A stretch of DNA of 64,000 nucleotides. It comes from Candidatus Woesearchaeota archaeon. Its GTDB lineage: Archaea > Nanobdellota > Nanobdellia > Woesearchaeales > UBA11576. The notes below the pieces were generated by a model, which saw only the letters and a program-made list of their open reading frames with translations, was not told the origin of the DNA and searched no databases. The stretch's first letter is position 1, and each line of letters begins with the position of its first letter. Of the stretch, positions 54,136-62,149 are shown one piece after another. The stretch is taken from positions 124,001-188,000 of the forward strand of contig JABJCP010000001.1 of NCBI GenBank assembly GCA_018668595.1, given 5' to 3'. A program made the translations under genes and the position numbers.

Positions 54136-54600
54136 ATGGAACAAAAACTGTCGCCCAACCACTCACCAGACGATCAATGCGCATTCTGTCAAATAGTAAA
54201 AGGAGAATTTGAATCACTTAAAATTTATGAAGATGATATTTGTACAGCAATATTAGATATCAAACCTGCAAATCCAGGTCACGTATTATTACTGCCAAAA
54301 CAACATTTTGAAATTTTTCCTATAATTCCCAAAGATATTGTAAAACATTTATCCATAACTGCAAAAAAAATTTCTCACGCAATACTTCAATCAATTAAAG
54401 CTTCAGGAACCAATATTTTAATTGCAAATGGTGAAGCTGCAGGACAAGCCTCAAATCATACAATGATTCACATAATTCCTCGGATTGAAAATGATAAAAT
54501 AAATCAATTCATATTAGAAAAAAATCAAATTGATGAGGAAGATCAAAGTCAATTATATTCAATTATTAGCCAAAAAATCCAAGAGGTGTTCAATAAATAA
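54136..54600 (+). CDS. HIT-family protein with Met in place of the nucleophile His
   Basis: A 154-residue HIT protein. Zinc-type CAFCQIVKGE at 15-24, DIKPANPGHVLLLPKQHFEIF (family PG-H-x-L-x-I-P-x-H motif), and the HIT motif SNHTMIHIIPRIE: His108, Met110, His112. In Hint-type hydrolases the middle residue is the nucleophilic His, here Met. The first and third His remain. It may bind nucleotides without hydrolysing them, or act by another chemistry. It is followed with a one-base overlap by a second HIT gene. Confidence 0.87.
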   Translation: MEQKLSPNHSPDDQCAFCQIVKGEFESLKIYEDDICTAILDIKPANPGHVLLLPKQHFEIFPIIPKDIVKHLSITAKKISHAILQSIKASGTNILIANGEAAGQASNHTMIHIIPRIENDKINQFILEKNQIDEEDQSQLYSIISQKIQEVFNK

Positions 54601-55142
54601 TGACAAGTTGCCCTTACTGCGATTTAATTCAAAACGAACAATTCCCTTTGCTTTACGAAGATGAAATAGCTGTAGCTTTTCTAACACCAACACCCCATGT
54701 TGCAGGACACACAATTGTTTGCACAAAAAAACACATTTCTATTTTAGAACAACTTCCTGACGACATTGCAGGACATTTATTCGATCTTGCGAACCGATTA
54801 AGTTCAATAATCCACACTGCGTTAAATACAGATGGAACTAATATTCTCGTCAATAATGGACCTACTGCAAATCAAGACGTTCCTCATTTTTCAATAAATA
54901 TTCTACCAAGAAGAAAAAACGATGGTTACAAATTTGATTGGAACAAAAGAGAATTAAACAATGAATTAATGCTTGAAATTCATAACAGAATAAAAACACA
55001 ATTAGATAAAAACATAAAAAATAGAAAAGAAGAAAAAGAAGAAAATATAATTATCGCAAACCAAAACAAAGATCAAGATAAAAAACAAAACAAAGACGAC
55101 GAAGAAAACTACCTTCTAAAACAACTTCAAAGAGTTCCTTGA
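54600..55142 (+). CDS. Second HIT-family protein with Ser and Asn at two motif positions
   Basis: A 180-residue HIT protein starting MTSCPYCDLIQNEQFPLLYE. It has TPHVAGHTIVCTKKHISILE, then NGPTANQDVPHFSINILPRRK: His96, Ser98, Asn100 instead of H-x-H-x-H. The rest of the QDVPH and ILPR framework is intact. The C-terminal tail is long and charged (KNRKEEKEENIIIANQ, NKDQDKKQNKDDEEN), unlike its partner. The two proteins probably form a heterodimer, since HIT proteins dimerise and the genes overlap. The third structured RNA begins 27 bases after its stop. Confidence 0.87.
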   Translation: MTSCPYCDLIQNEQFPLLYEDEIAVAFLTPTPHVAGHTIVCTKKHISILEQLPDDIAGHLFDLANRLSSIIHTALNTDGTNILVNNGPTANQDVPHFSINILPRRKNDGYKFDWNKRELNNELMLEIHNRIKTQLDKNIKNRKEEKEENIIIANQNKDQDKKQNKDDEENYLLKQLQRVP

Positions 55143-55168
55143 ATAAAACAGTACTACAAAAATAAACC

Positions 55169-55442
55169 GTACTGCCTTGGCACCAATAGTTGAAATGTAA
55201 TTTCAATTCTTTTGAACGTAGTTCGATTAATTCAACAATGAGCAAAGCGAATTGTTGATTAATTGCAGAAAATGCTCCGATTGCTTTCAAATGCAAAGCA
55301 TTTGTAAGACCTCTCGAATTTTTAATTTGCAAGGCATGCAGGAGCATTTTCGATATGTCAAATTCATACTTCAAATTTTAATTTGACGGCTTGCGAATCT
55401 CAAAGAGATTTGAAAGAGAATTTGATAAACTGCCGCAGTACT
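55169..55442 (+). ncRNA. Candidate structured RNA, copy C, with expanded hairpins
   Basis: The ends match copies A and B: ACTGCCTTGGCA at 55171-55182 and TGCCGCAGTA at 55431-55440, pairing as ACTGC/GCAGT and GGCA/TGCC around a CTT bulge. H1 55190-55196/55200-55206 (loop GTA). H2 55212-55217/55221-55226 (loop GTA). H3 55233-55239/55251-55257 with GA/GA internal loop and GC-AAA-GC cap. H4 55268-55278/55341-55351, eleven pairs; its loop opens GATT and ends CATGCA like A and B, but carries a 62-base insert with its own hairpin. H5 55357-55365/55418-55426 has a 48-base insert after ATA. Confidence 0.8.
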
Positions 55443-55503
55443 GTCTAAATAAAAAAACAATCAATAAAAAACCAAAAAAAAAGAACTAAAAAAAAATTAA
55501 ATT
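55443..55503. terminator. A-rich end region shared by convergent genes
   Basis: A-rich spacer (aaaaaaccaaaaaaaaaga) after the structured RNA and before the convergent prepilin peptidase stop. On the minus strand it is a T-run and could stop transcription of the peptidase gene. Confidence 0.4.
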
Positions 55504-56367
55504 CTAAAACCCAAGCAACTTAAACAACCAATTCTTAAAAAAATAAGTTACTATAAAAGATAATAAAAAAGTAGGTACAAAAGGTATTCCCTCTTTAACC
55601 AGTATCTTATTAATCTTTTTTTGCTTCTTGAGTTTTATTAATTCGGCAATTTGCTTTTTACAAATACCCAAATCTTTAGGACCGCAAATTAATTTTGCAC
55701 CTACCTTAATTTCCTGAGCAATCCAATCACCTTCTGTCAATTCTTCAGGCTCTATTGATTTAATCATACAAGATTTTTCAACAGAAACAAGCAGCAACAT
55801 TACTAAATATGCTATTAATAATATAAGTCCAAATAAAAACAAAGGAATGCTAAATCCTGCAGGAACAAAGAATGCACCGATTGTAAACAATACAACAAGA
55901 CCTAACACAATAAAAAACTGAACCTTTTTTTCTCCAAATGATTTTTTAAATTCTGAAAAAAATGCTCCTTTTTCTTTATAGATTAAATAAAATGAATACA
56001 ACAAACCATAAATCGCTCCAACAACAATCAAATTTACAAAAAAGCCAACCATAAATGTATCCATTCGAAGTTTGACACCAATTAATGCTCCAAGTCCAAT
56101 AAGCAATTTACTATCTCCACCACCCCATTGACCTGTATAAAACATAATCAAGGCTATAGCAAGAAATATCAAAAATCCAATTATTCCATCTTGTAAATAA
56201 GCAAACTGTTCATAGACTATGGCAAATATAGATCTTATTCCTAATGCTATAAAAACAAGACTATAACTTACCCAATCAGGTACTTCTCTGAATTTAAAAT
56301 CTGTAAAACTCCCAACCAGCAGAGTAATTAAAGCAATAGAATACATTATTTGATCAATTAGCAACAT
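55504..56367 (-). CDS. Prepilin/preflagellin peptidase (A24 family)
   Basis: A 287-residue aspartic protease of the membrane. The first catalytic Asp is in SFTDFKFREVPDW (Asp23) and the second in the conserved GGGDSKLLIGLGAL (Asp85), the GxGD-type motif of this family. About eight hydrophobic segments are visible; the C-terminal half has VFFVPAG-type segments and a soluble stretch (DLGICKKQIAELIKLKKQKKINKILVK). It cleaves class III signals after the Gly of KKG or KRG, as in the pilins of 39.8-43.3 kb, about 12 kb away. Confidence 0.92.
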   Translation of the reverse strand: MLLIDQIMYSIALITLLVGSFTDFKFREVPDWVSYSLVFIALGIRSIFAIVYEQFAYLQDGIIGFLIFLAIALIMFYTGQWGGGDSKLLIGLGALIGVKLRMDTFMVGFFVNLIVVGAIYGLLYSFYLIYKEKGAFFSEFKKSFGEKKVQFFIVLGLVVLFTIGAFFVPAGFSIPLFLFGLILLIAYLVMLLLVSVEKSCMIKSIEPEELTEGDWIAQEIKVGAKLICGPKDLGICKKQIAELIKLKKQKKINKILVKEGIPFVPTFLLSFIVTYFFKNWLFKLLGF

Positions 56368-56534
56368 TTTGAATTACCTCTTTTTTAAAATATTACATAT
56401 AAAAACCCAATTTTAATACATTTATAACATAAAAAACTTTATATATTTAATAATTATGTTAGTATTGAAGAATAGATACTATAATATACACCTGAATATA
56501 CTCTATAATAAAGAACAAAAAAATAAACAAAAAA

Positions 56535-57242
56535 ATGCTTATAAAACCAAAATTAGATCGTAAAAAAATGCCCAAACATATTGCAATTAGTGTTAGCGGC
56601 CATAAAGATTGGGCAGAAGAAAATAAAGAATCTATTGAAAATGTTTACAAATATGTTTTTGAAAATGTTAAAGAAATAATAGAATTACAAATAAAATATA
56701 ATACACCTTTAGTAACATTGTATTTACTCACAAACAAAGTATCTAAATCAGAATATTTTTCAGAAATAATCGATAAGTTAGTTGAATTTTTTGATCTTTT
56801 AGTTCACAACAATTCAATTCATGAAAACAAAATAAAAGTTTCCATTCTTGGTAAATGGTATAACCTTCCAGGCAGAGTTATTGATTCTATTAAACGAGTT
56901 ATCGACGAGACAAAAGATTATGATCATTACTTTCTAAATTTATGCATCAATTATGATGGAAAAGAAGAACTAGTAGATAGTTGTAAATTAATTGCGAGAA
57001 GAGTTGTTAATGGCAAATTAGATGTTGATTCTATAGACGAAGATGCAATCAAAGAAAATTTGTATTCATCATATTTTCTACCCCCTGATTTAATTATTAA
57101 AACAGGATATAATAGAAAAATTGGCGGTTTTCTTTTATGGGATAGCACATCTGCACTAATACACTTTACAGATATTCCTTGGATAGATTACGACGAGGAA
57201 GAGTTCATTAAGTCATTAAAATATTATCAAGATTATAAATAA
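56535..57242 (+). CDS. Degenerate cis-prenyltransferase (UppS-like) lacking catalytic Asp
   Basis: A 235-residue protein aligning along its length with undecaprenyl diphosphate synthase: HIAISVSGHKDWAEEN against HVAIIMDGNGRWAKK, LTLYLLTN-type segment, LNLCINYDGKEELVDS against LNIAANYGGRWDIVQG, and PPDLIIKTGYNRKIGGFLLW against PVDLVIRTGGEHRISNFLLW. The Mg-binding Asp26 of E. coli UppS is Ser21 here, Asn28 is His23, Arg194 and Arg200 are Lys, Ser202 is Gly and Glu213 is Leu. It therefore resembles a NgBR-like noncatalytic partner subunit. The rest of the fold is intact, so it is not a decaying gene. The start may instead be the ATG at 56568. Confidence 0.85.
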   Translation: MLIKPKLDRKKMPKHIAISVSGHKDWAEENKESIENVYKYVFENVKEIIELQIKYNTPLVTLYLLTNKVSKSEYFSEIIDKLVEFFDLLVHNNSIHENKIKVSILGKWYNLPGRVIDSIKRVIDETKDYDHYFLNLCINYDGKEELVDSCKLIARRVVNGKLDVDSIDEDAIKENLYSSYFLPPDLIIKTGYNRKIGGFLLWDSTSALIHFTDIPWIDYDEEEFIKSLKYYQDYK

Positions 57243-57333
57243 AAACACAGGAACAAAGCGAAATAGCACAGCTAAATAACAAAAAATTAAAAGAAGTAAA
57301 AAACAAAAAAAAGTAACAAATTAACTAAAAAAA

Positions 57334-58158
57334 TCATCCCATCACAGCTTCATCAGGCAAACTAACTTCTTTTGAATTAAGTCCATTAAAGTAAACATCT
57401 GTAAACGTATGTTCCTCAATAACTTCAAATCCATCATCAGTTTCTTCTAATTTCTGTTGTTTCATAATCAATCCATAATATGTATCAAACCAATACTTAA
57501 AATTATCATCAGTCTGAACAATTACCGTATTGCGATCTTGAAACATATCTTCTCCAATTTCTTCAATATAATTAATTGAATCTAATATATCCAAAGGAGT
57601 TTCTACATTTTCTTTTGTAAAACTTAATTTAAATGCTTTTCCCATTCTCTCGTCGATACAATCTGTTTCTGCAGCAGTATCATAACAATACCCATATGCT
57701 GTTTTTTTATCCCTATCAATAAATACAACATCAACTCGATTCGCAGGCAAGTATGAATCAGGACTTAATCTTTTCTTGAGTTTATTTCCTTTAACCCAAA
57801 CTTCATATCCTTTTGAAGTTCCACTATCTTTAAAATAATGATATGATTTTATTTTAGTGTGTTTTTCAAGCAAATTATTCATATCTGAACTTAATTTTTT
57901 AGAAAGAACAACAACTGGTTCGTCCTCAAGTTTCTCTTCTAATTCAGAATATTCTTCATCTACATTTAATTTATCATCAGTCATATCGACATCAGAATCA
58001 ACAGATTTTACCACAGTCTTAGATTTAGGACACAAATCAGGATCACTAACAGTCGCCCCATTTGAACAAACATATTTAGCCCCGCATCCAACAATCACTA
58101 AAAGAACTACTGCTATTATAATAGTCAACATCAATTTATTTAATATTTTCAAATTCAT
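57334..58158 (-). CDS. Lipoprotein of unknown function
   Basis: The start is the ATG at 58158 (MNLKILNKLMLTIIIAVVLL), with GGTGG seven bases upstream. The signal ends at the lipobox IVGCG, giving a lipid-anchored 274-residue protein. A Cys-containing segment (GAKYVCSNGATVSDPDLCPK) resembles the small two-Cys domain found at the start of other archaeal surface lipoproteins. An acidic linker follows, then a beta-rich domain (SYHYFKDSGTSKGYEVWVKG, VDVVFIDRDKKTAYGYCYDT). It may be an outer-membrane-lipoprotein-like carrier, but I cannot place it. Confidence 0.7.
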   Translation of the reverse strand: MNLKILNKLMLTIIIAVVLLVIVGCGAKYVCSNGATVSDPDLCPKSKTVVKSVDSDVDMTDDKLNVDEEYSELEEKLEDEPVVVLSKKLSSDMNNLLEKHTKIKSYHYFKDSGTSKGYEVWVKGNKLKKRLSPDSYLPANRVDVVFIDRDKKTAYGYCYDTAAETDCIDERMGKAFKLSFTKENVETPLDILDSINYIEEIGEDMFQDRNTVIVQTDDNFKYWFDTYYGLIMKQQKLEETDDGFEVIEEHTFTDVYFNGLNSKEVSLPDEAVMG

Positions 58159-58282
58159 AAATCCACCCCATTCAATCAATAGATATATAATATAATAGTC
58201 CATAATGATAATTGAATATATTTAAATCTAACTATCTATACTACAACTATAAATCAAGTTATCCTGCCCTCAAGCACAATCT

Positions 58283-58290
58283 TTATAAGT
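58283..58290 (+). promoter_or_regulatory. TATA box of the L7Ae operon
   Basis: TTTATAAG, predicting a transcript from about 58311. A second TATA-like TTTTATAA near 58379-58388 would give a short leader, so the operon may have two promoters. Confidence 0.5.
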
Positions 58291-58310
58291 GACCTCTTTT
58301 TTCTGAAGAA

Positions 58311-58444
58311 CACCTGGTGATTTATGAAGACAAAATGTCTGAATGAGGGTGAAATATTATTCATATTCATCACTTCTCATTTTATAAAAAAAATCCAGCG
58401 AATAAAACTATTAAACCGAAATCAATTATTCGGGGTGAAATATT
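58311..58444 (+). promoter_or_regulatory. L7Ae leader with hairpin, GA pairs and a copied ribosome site
   Basis: The leader has AGACA (58327-58331) pairing with TGTCT (58335-58339), flanked on both sides by GA, the tandem sheared G-A pattern of kink-turns to which L7Ae binds. Shortly after comes GGGTGAAATATTAT at 58347-58360, which recurs exactly at 58433-58446 as the true ribosome site and start of L7Ae. The first copy has no ATG. This suggests autoregulation, which is known for archaeal L7Ae through a kink-turn in its own leader. The duplicated site is the less expected part. Confidence 0.5.
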
Positions 58445-58792
58445 ATGGTAGGACAAGAAGTCGAAAAAGAACTTGTTGAAAAAGTATATGAAGCAATTGA
58501 AATTTCCAAAAAAACGGGAAAAATAAGAAAAGGATCTAATGAAGTTACTAAAGCTTTAGAAAAAGGCACTGCTAAACTAGTTGCTATTGCAAGCGATATA
58601 ACACCTCCAGAAGTTGTTATGCACCTTCCAGTTCTTTCTAAAGAAAAGGAAGTTCCATGCATTCAAGTTGGAAGTAAAGTTGAATTAGGAGCTGCTGCAG
58701 GTTTACCAATTGGTACAAGCGCTATTGCTATTGTTGATGAAGGAGAAGCAAAAAAGACTGTTAAAGAAATACTAGCAGATCTTTCAAAGTAA
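58445..58792 (+). CDS. rpl7ae: Ribosomal protein eL8 (L7Ae), kink-turn binding protein
   Basis: A 115-residue protein with the L7Ae fold: IEISKKTGKIRKGSNEVTKALEKGTAKLVAIASDITPPEVVMHLP, then KEKEVPCIQVGSKVELGAAAG. The G-x-N-E-V/T loop (KGSNEVTK) recognises sheared G-A pairs of kink-turns. It is a 50S subunit protein and core component of box C/D and H/ACA RNPs and RNase P. Start supported by GGTGA six bases upstream. First gene of a conserved archaeal block L7Ae-S28e-L24e-NDK. Confidence 0.97.
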   Translation: MVGQEVEKELVEKVYEAIEISKKTGKIRKGSNEVTKALEKGTAKLVAIASDITPPEVVMHLPVLSKEKEVPCIQVGSKVELGAAAGLPIGTSAIAIVDEGEAKKTVKEILADLSK

Positions 58793-58814
58793 TTTTAATT
58801 ACTAGGTGTGAAAA

Positions 58815-59093
58815 ATGGCTGAAAAAAAACCGGGTCGGAGAGATTCAAAAAAAGACGACTCAAGTAAGGGAAAGGTTCGCTTCACAAATGCAGTTCCTGC
58901 ACGTGTCGAGGAAGTAATTGGACGTACAGGTACCAGAGGAGAAGCAGTTCAAGTAAGATGCAAGGTTCTTAGCGGTCGTGATCAAAATAAAATTCTTAGA
59001 CGTAATGTTAAAGGACCTGTAAAAGTTAATGATATCCTCATGCTAAGAGAAACAGAAATTGAAGCTAGACCTCTTCAAAGCAGACGGAAGTAG
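58815..59093 (+). CDS. rps28e: Ribosomal protein eS28
   Basis: A 92-residue protein. The C-terminal 65 residues are the S28e OB-fold: FTNAVPARVEEVIGRTGTRG, then VQVRCKVLSGRDQNKILRRNV and GPVKVNDILMLRETEIEAR. The N-terminus is a Lys/Ser/Asp-rich extension (EKKPGRRDSKKDDSSKGK) longer than in most archaea. It is a small-subunit protein near the decoding mRNA path. Confidence 0.96.
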   Translation: MAEKKPGRRDSKKDDSSKGKVRFTNAVPARVEEVIGRTGTRGEAVQVRCKVLSGRDQNKILRRNVKGPVKVNDILMLRETEIEARPLQSRRK

Positions 59094-59102
59094 GTGATTA
59101 AT

Positions 59103-59291
59103 ATGAAATGCTCTTTTTGTGGAACACAAATACCTCGCGGTTGTGGCAAGATGTATGTCAAAACCGACGGTAAAGTTTTTTATTTTTGTAGTATGAAATG
59201 TGAAAAAAATATGATTAAATTAAAGCGTAAGCCTAGAGATATGAAGTGGACTGAAGAAGGTAGAAAAGAAGCAAAAAAACAAGCTAAATAA
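59103..59291 (+). CDS. rpl24e: Ribosomal protein eL24
   Basis: The start is the ATG at 59103, preceded by GGTGA; an in-frame GTG at 59094 is inside that site. The 62-residue protein carries a zinc ribbon: KCSFCGTQIPRGCGKMYV and FYFCSMKCEKNM, with Cys pairs CxxC and CxxxC, followed by a basic helix that contacts 23S RNA. Matches the archaeal L24e length (60-65). Confidence 0.96.
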   Translation: MKCSFCGTQIPRGCGKMYVKTDGKVFYFCSMKCEKNMIKLKRKPRDMKWTEEGRKEAKKQAK

Positions 59292-59304
59292 TTGGTGAAT
59301 AAGT

Positions 59305-59784
59305 ATGATACAAAGAACGTTTGTTGCATTAAAACCAGACGCTGTTCAAAGAGGAGTTATGGGAGAAATAATTTCTCGATTTGAAAAAGCAGGTGTTAAA
59401 ATCATAGGTATGAAAATGATTTGGGTTGACAAAGAAATGTCTCAAAAGCACTATAAAGCACACGTAGAAAAACCATTTTATCCTGGACTTGAAAAAATGA
59501 TTACAGAAGGTCCTGTTGTTGGAATGGTTATTGAAGGTGTCAACTCTGTAGAACTTGTGAGAAAACTTGTTGGCGGAACTGAACCTAAAGGTGCTGCACC
59601 AGGAACTATCAGAGGAGACTTTGCACATATTAGTTATGCTTACGCAGATGAACAAAACAAAGCAGTTAAAAATTTAATTCATGCTTCTGGAAATAAAGAA
59701 GAAGCAGATTATGAAGTTAATTTGTGGTTTTCAAATGAAGAACTTCATTCATATAAAACAGTACACGAAATGCACGTGTTTTAA
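59305..59784 (+). CDS. ndk: Nucleoside diphosphate kinase
   Basis: A 159-residue enzyme with the complete family pattern: RTFVALKPDAVQRG, GEIISRFEKAGVKIIGMK, GPVVGMVIEGVNSVELVRKLVGGTEP, GTIRGDF and NLIHASGNKEEADYEV, where His126 is phosphorylated. It transfers the gamma phosphate between nucleotides, forming GTP for the elongation factors downstream. GGTGA lies seven bases before the ATG. The archaeal operon order L24e-NDK is conserved. Confidence 0.97.
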   Translation: MIQRTFVALKPDAVQRGVMGEIISRFEKAGVKIIGMKMIWVDKEMSQKHYKAHVEKPFYPGLEKMITEGPVVGMVIEGVNSVELVRKLVGGTEPKGAAPGTIRGDFAHISYAYADEQNKAVKNLIHASGNKEEADYEVNLWFSNEELHSYKTVHEMHVF

Positions 59785-59869
59785 ATTTCAGAATTAAATT
59801 TTAAAAACAAAATTTATTAAAATTATTAAACAAAAAAAATACTAAAACAAAATAACAAGGTGATATTTT

Positions 59870-62035
59870 ATGGCTAAGATGAGCGAACGTGTCTTAAAAG
59901 CAATGGAAAAACCTGAACAAATCAGGAATATTGCTATTTGCGCACACATCGACCATGGTAAAACAACTTTTTCAGACAACTTACTTTCTGGAGCAGGTAT
60001 GATGAGTGAAGAACTTGCAGGAAAAGCAAGAGTTACTGACTTTCATGAGGATGAACAAGAAAGAGGAATCACTATTGATTCAGCTTCTGTTTCAATGGTT
60101 CACCAGATTGAAGATAAAGAATTCTTAATTAATTTAATTGATACTCCTGGTCACGTTGACTTTGGTGGTGACGTAACTAGGGCTATGAGAGCAGTTGACG
60201 GATCAATCGTTCTAGCGTGTGCCGTCGAGGGAGTTATGCCTCAAACAGAAACAGTTCTTCGTCAAAGTTTAAAGGAAAGAGTTAAACCTATTTTATTCAT
60301 CAACAAAGTTGATCGTCTAATTAAAGAAGTTAAACTTACTCCTGAAGCTATGCAAGCAAGATTTATTAAAATTATTGATCAAGTTAATGTAATGATCAAA
60401 AAAATTGCAGAAGAAGAATATAGTGACAAATGGCAAGTTAATGTTATGGATGGTAGTGTTTGTTTTGGAAGTGCATTTCACAATTGGGGTCTTTCTCTAC
60501 CTTACATGAAAAAACATAATGTTTCTTTTAAAGAAATTATTGATGCTTATAACGATGATGAAGCTTGGAAAGAACTTAAACATAAAGCACCTATCCATAA
60601 GGTTATTTTAGATGGTGTTGTTGAGCACTTACCTAATCCTATTAAAGCTCAAGAATATCGTATTCCCAAAATTTGGCATGGCGATTTAGAAAGTACCGAC
60701 GGACAATCTCTGATTTCTTGTAATCCAAAAGGACCTATGTATTTTGTTATTACTAAAATTGTTGTTGATCCTCAAGCAGGAGAAATTGCAACAGGAAGAG
60801 TATTTTCAGGTACAGTTTCAAGAGGTTCTACAGGACATCTTAATGGTGTAAATCAGAGTATGAGAATTCAACAGGTTTTTGTTATGAATGGTGCAAAAAG
60901 AGAAATTGTTGATCATGTTCCTGCAGGAAATATTATTGCAGTTGGTGGTCTAAAAAGTGCACCGGGAGAAACAGTAACTAATGAACCTGGTGAACCGTTT
61001 GAACAAATTTCACACATATTCGAACCAGTTGTGACAAAAGCTATTGAAGCTAAAAAACCAGCAGATCTTCCTAAACTTATTGATGTTTTACACATTGTCG
61101 GTAAAGAAGATCCTAGTATTCATATTGAAATTAATGAAGAAACTGGAGAGCACTTAATGAGCGGTATGGGTGAACTTCACTTAGAAGTTATGGAAAATCG
61201 TATCAGAAAAGATAAAGGTGTTGATATTCAAACTTCATTACCAATTGTTGTTTACAGAGAATGTATTCTAAAAGCAACTTCAGCAGATGCAGAAGGAAAG
61301 TCTCCTAATAAACACAACAAACTTTATTTCAGAGTTGAACCATTAGAACCTGAAGTTGTTGAAGCAATTAAAAAAGGCGAAATCCGAACAGGTAGAATTC
61401 GTGCTAAAAAAGATGAAGCAGTTGCTAAACAATTTGTAGAAAAAGGATATGATTCTAAGATTGCAAAAAAAGTTAGAGCTGTTTTCAATGGAAATATACT
61501 TATTGATGAAACAAGAGGAATTGTTCACATTGGTGAAATCATTGAAATGGTTCTTGACATGTTCCAAGATGTTATGAATGCAGGTCCTGTTGCACACGAA
61601 CCTTGTTTAAATGTTAAAGTTAGATTAATGGATTGTAAGCTACACGAAGATGCAATCCACAGAGGTCCTGCTCAGCTTTATCCTGCAGTAAGAGAAGGTA
61701 TTAGAGAAGCAATGAGTATGGCAACACCATTACTTTTTGAACCAATTCAAACTTTACAGTTTGAAGCCCCTACTGAATTTATGGGAGAAATTAGTAAGTT
61801 GATTAGTAACAAACGTGGACAATTAATAGACATGCAACAAGAAGGTGATTCAGTTACAGTTATTGGTAAGTTGCCTGTTGGTGAAATGTTCGGACTTAGT
61901 AATGATCTAAGATCTGCTACTGGTGGTCGTGGAAACTATTCATTAGTTGATCAGAATTTCGAGAGACTTCCAGGAGAATTACAAGATAAAATTAAAAAGC
62001 AGATAAGAGAACGAAAAGGTTTGAAGGTAGATTAA
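59870..62035 (+). CDS. fusA: Translation elongation factor 2 (aEF-2)
   Basis: A 721-residue GTPase that translocates the ribosome. G1 is AHIDHGKTT, G3 is DTPGHVDFGGD, G4 is NKVDR; domains II-V follow (VGKEDPSIHIEINEETGEHLMSG in domain III, DAIHRGPAQLYPAVREGI in IV). His597 in DAIHRGPAQ is the residue modified to diphthamide in archaea, and the Dph6 fusion at 9740 should act on it. A GGTGA ribosome site is five bases upstream. Length is typical (about 730). Confidence 0.97.
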   Translation: MAKMSERVLKAMEKPEQIRNIAICAHIDHGKTTFSDNLLSGAGMMSEELAGKARVTDFHEDEQERGITIDSASVSMVHQIEDKEFLINLIDTPGHVDFGGDVTRAMRAVDGSIVLACAVEGVMPQTETVLRQSLKERVKPILFINKVDRLIKEVKLTPEAMQARFIKIIDQVNVMIKKIAEEEYSDKWQVNVMDGSVCFGSAFHNWGLSLPYMKKHNVSFKEIIDAYNDDEAWKELKHKAPIHKVILDGVVEHLPNPIKAQEYRIPKIWHGDLESTDGQSLISCNPKGPMYFVITKIVVDPQAGEIATGRVFSGTVSRGSTGHLNGVNQSMRIQQVFVMNGAKREIVDHVPAGNIIAVGGLKSAPGETVTNEPGEPFEQISHIFEPVVTKAIEAKKPADLPKLIDVLHIVGKEDPSIHIEINEETGEHLMSGMGELHLEVMENRIRKDKGVDIQTSLPIVVYRECILKATSADAEGKSPNKHNKLYFRVEPLEPEVVEAIKKGEIRTGRIRAKKDEAVAKQFVEKGYDSKIAKKVRAVFNGNILIDETRGIVHIGEIIEMVLDMFQDVMNAGPVAHEPCLNVKVRLMDCKLHEDAIHRGPAQLYPAVREGIREAMSMATPLLFEPIQTLQFEAPTEFMGEISKLISNKRGQLIDMQQEGDSVTVIGKLPVGEMFGLSNDLRSATGGRGNYSLVDQNFERLPGELQDKIKKQIRERKGLKVD

Positions 62036-62120
62036 ACTTGACTAATGCATTGACCGACATAGAATATATTATATAAAAACTATATAGAAATTATAAAATT
62101 GGTCTAAAAATACGAAAACC

Positions 62121-62130
62121 TTTTAAATAC
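62121..62130 (+). promoter_or_regulatory. TATA box of the EF-1 alpha gene
   Basis: TTTTAAATAC; predicted transcription from about 62150-62158, giving a leader of about 100 bases. Confidence 0.5.
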
Positions 62131-62149
62131 CTTCAATATCCTTTAAAAA

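Noticed and set aside
58311-58380. Box C/D guide RNA in the L7Ae leader
   Set aside because: CTGA occurs once, but no RTGATGA box C and no matching C'/D' pair at correct spacing could be found.
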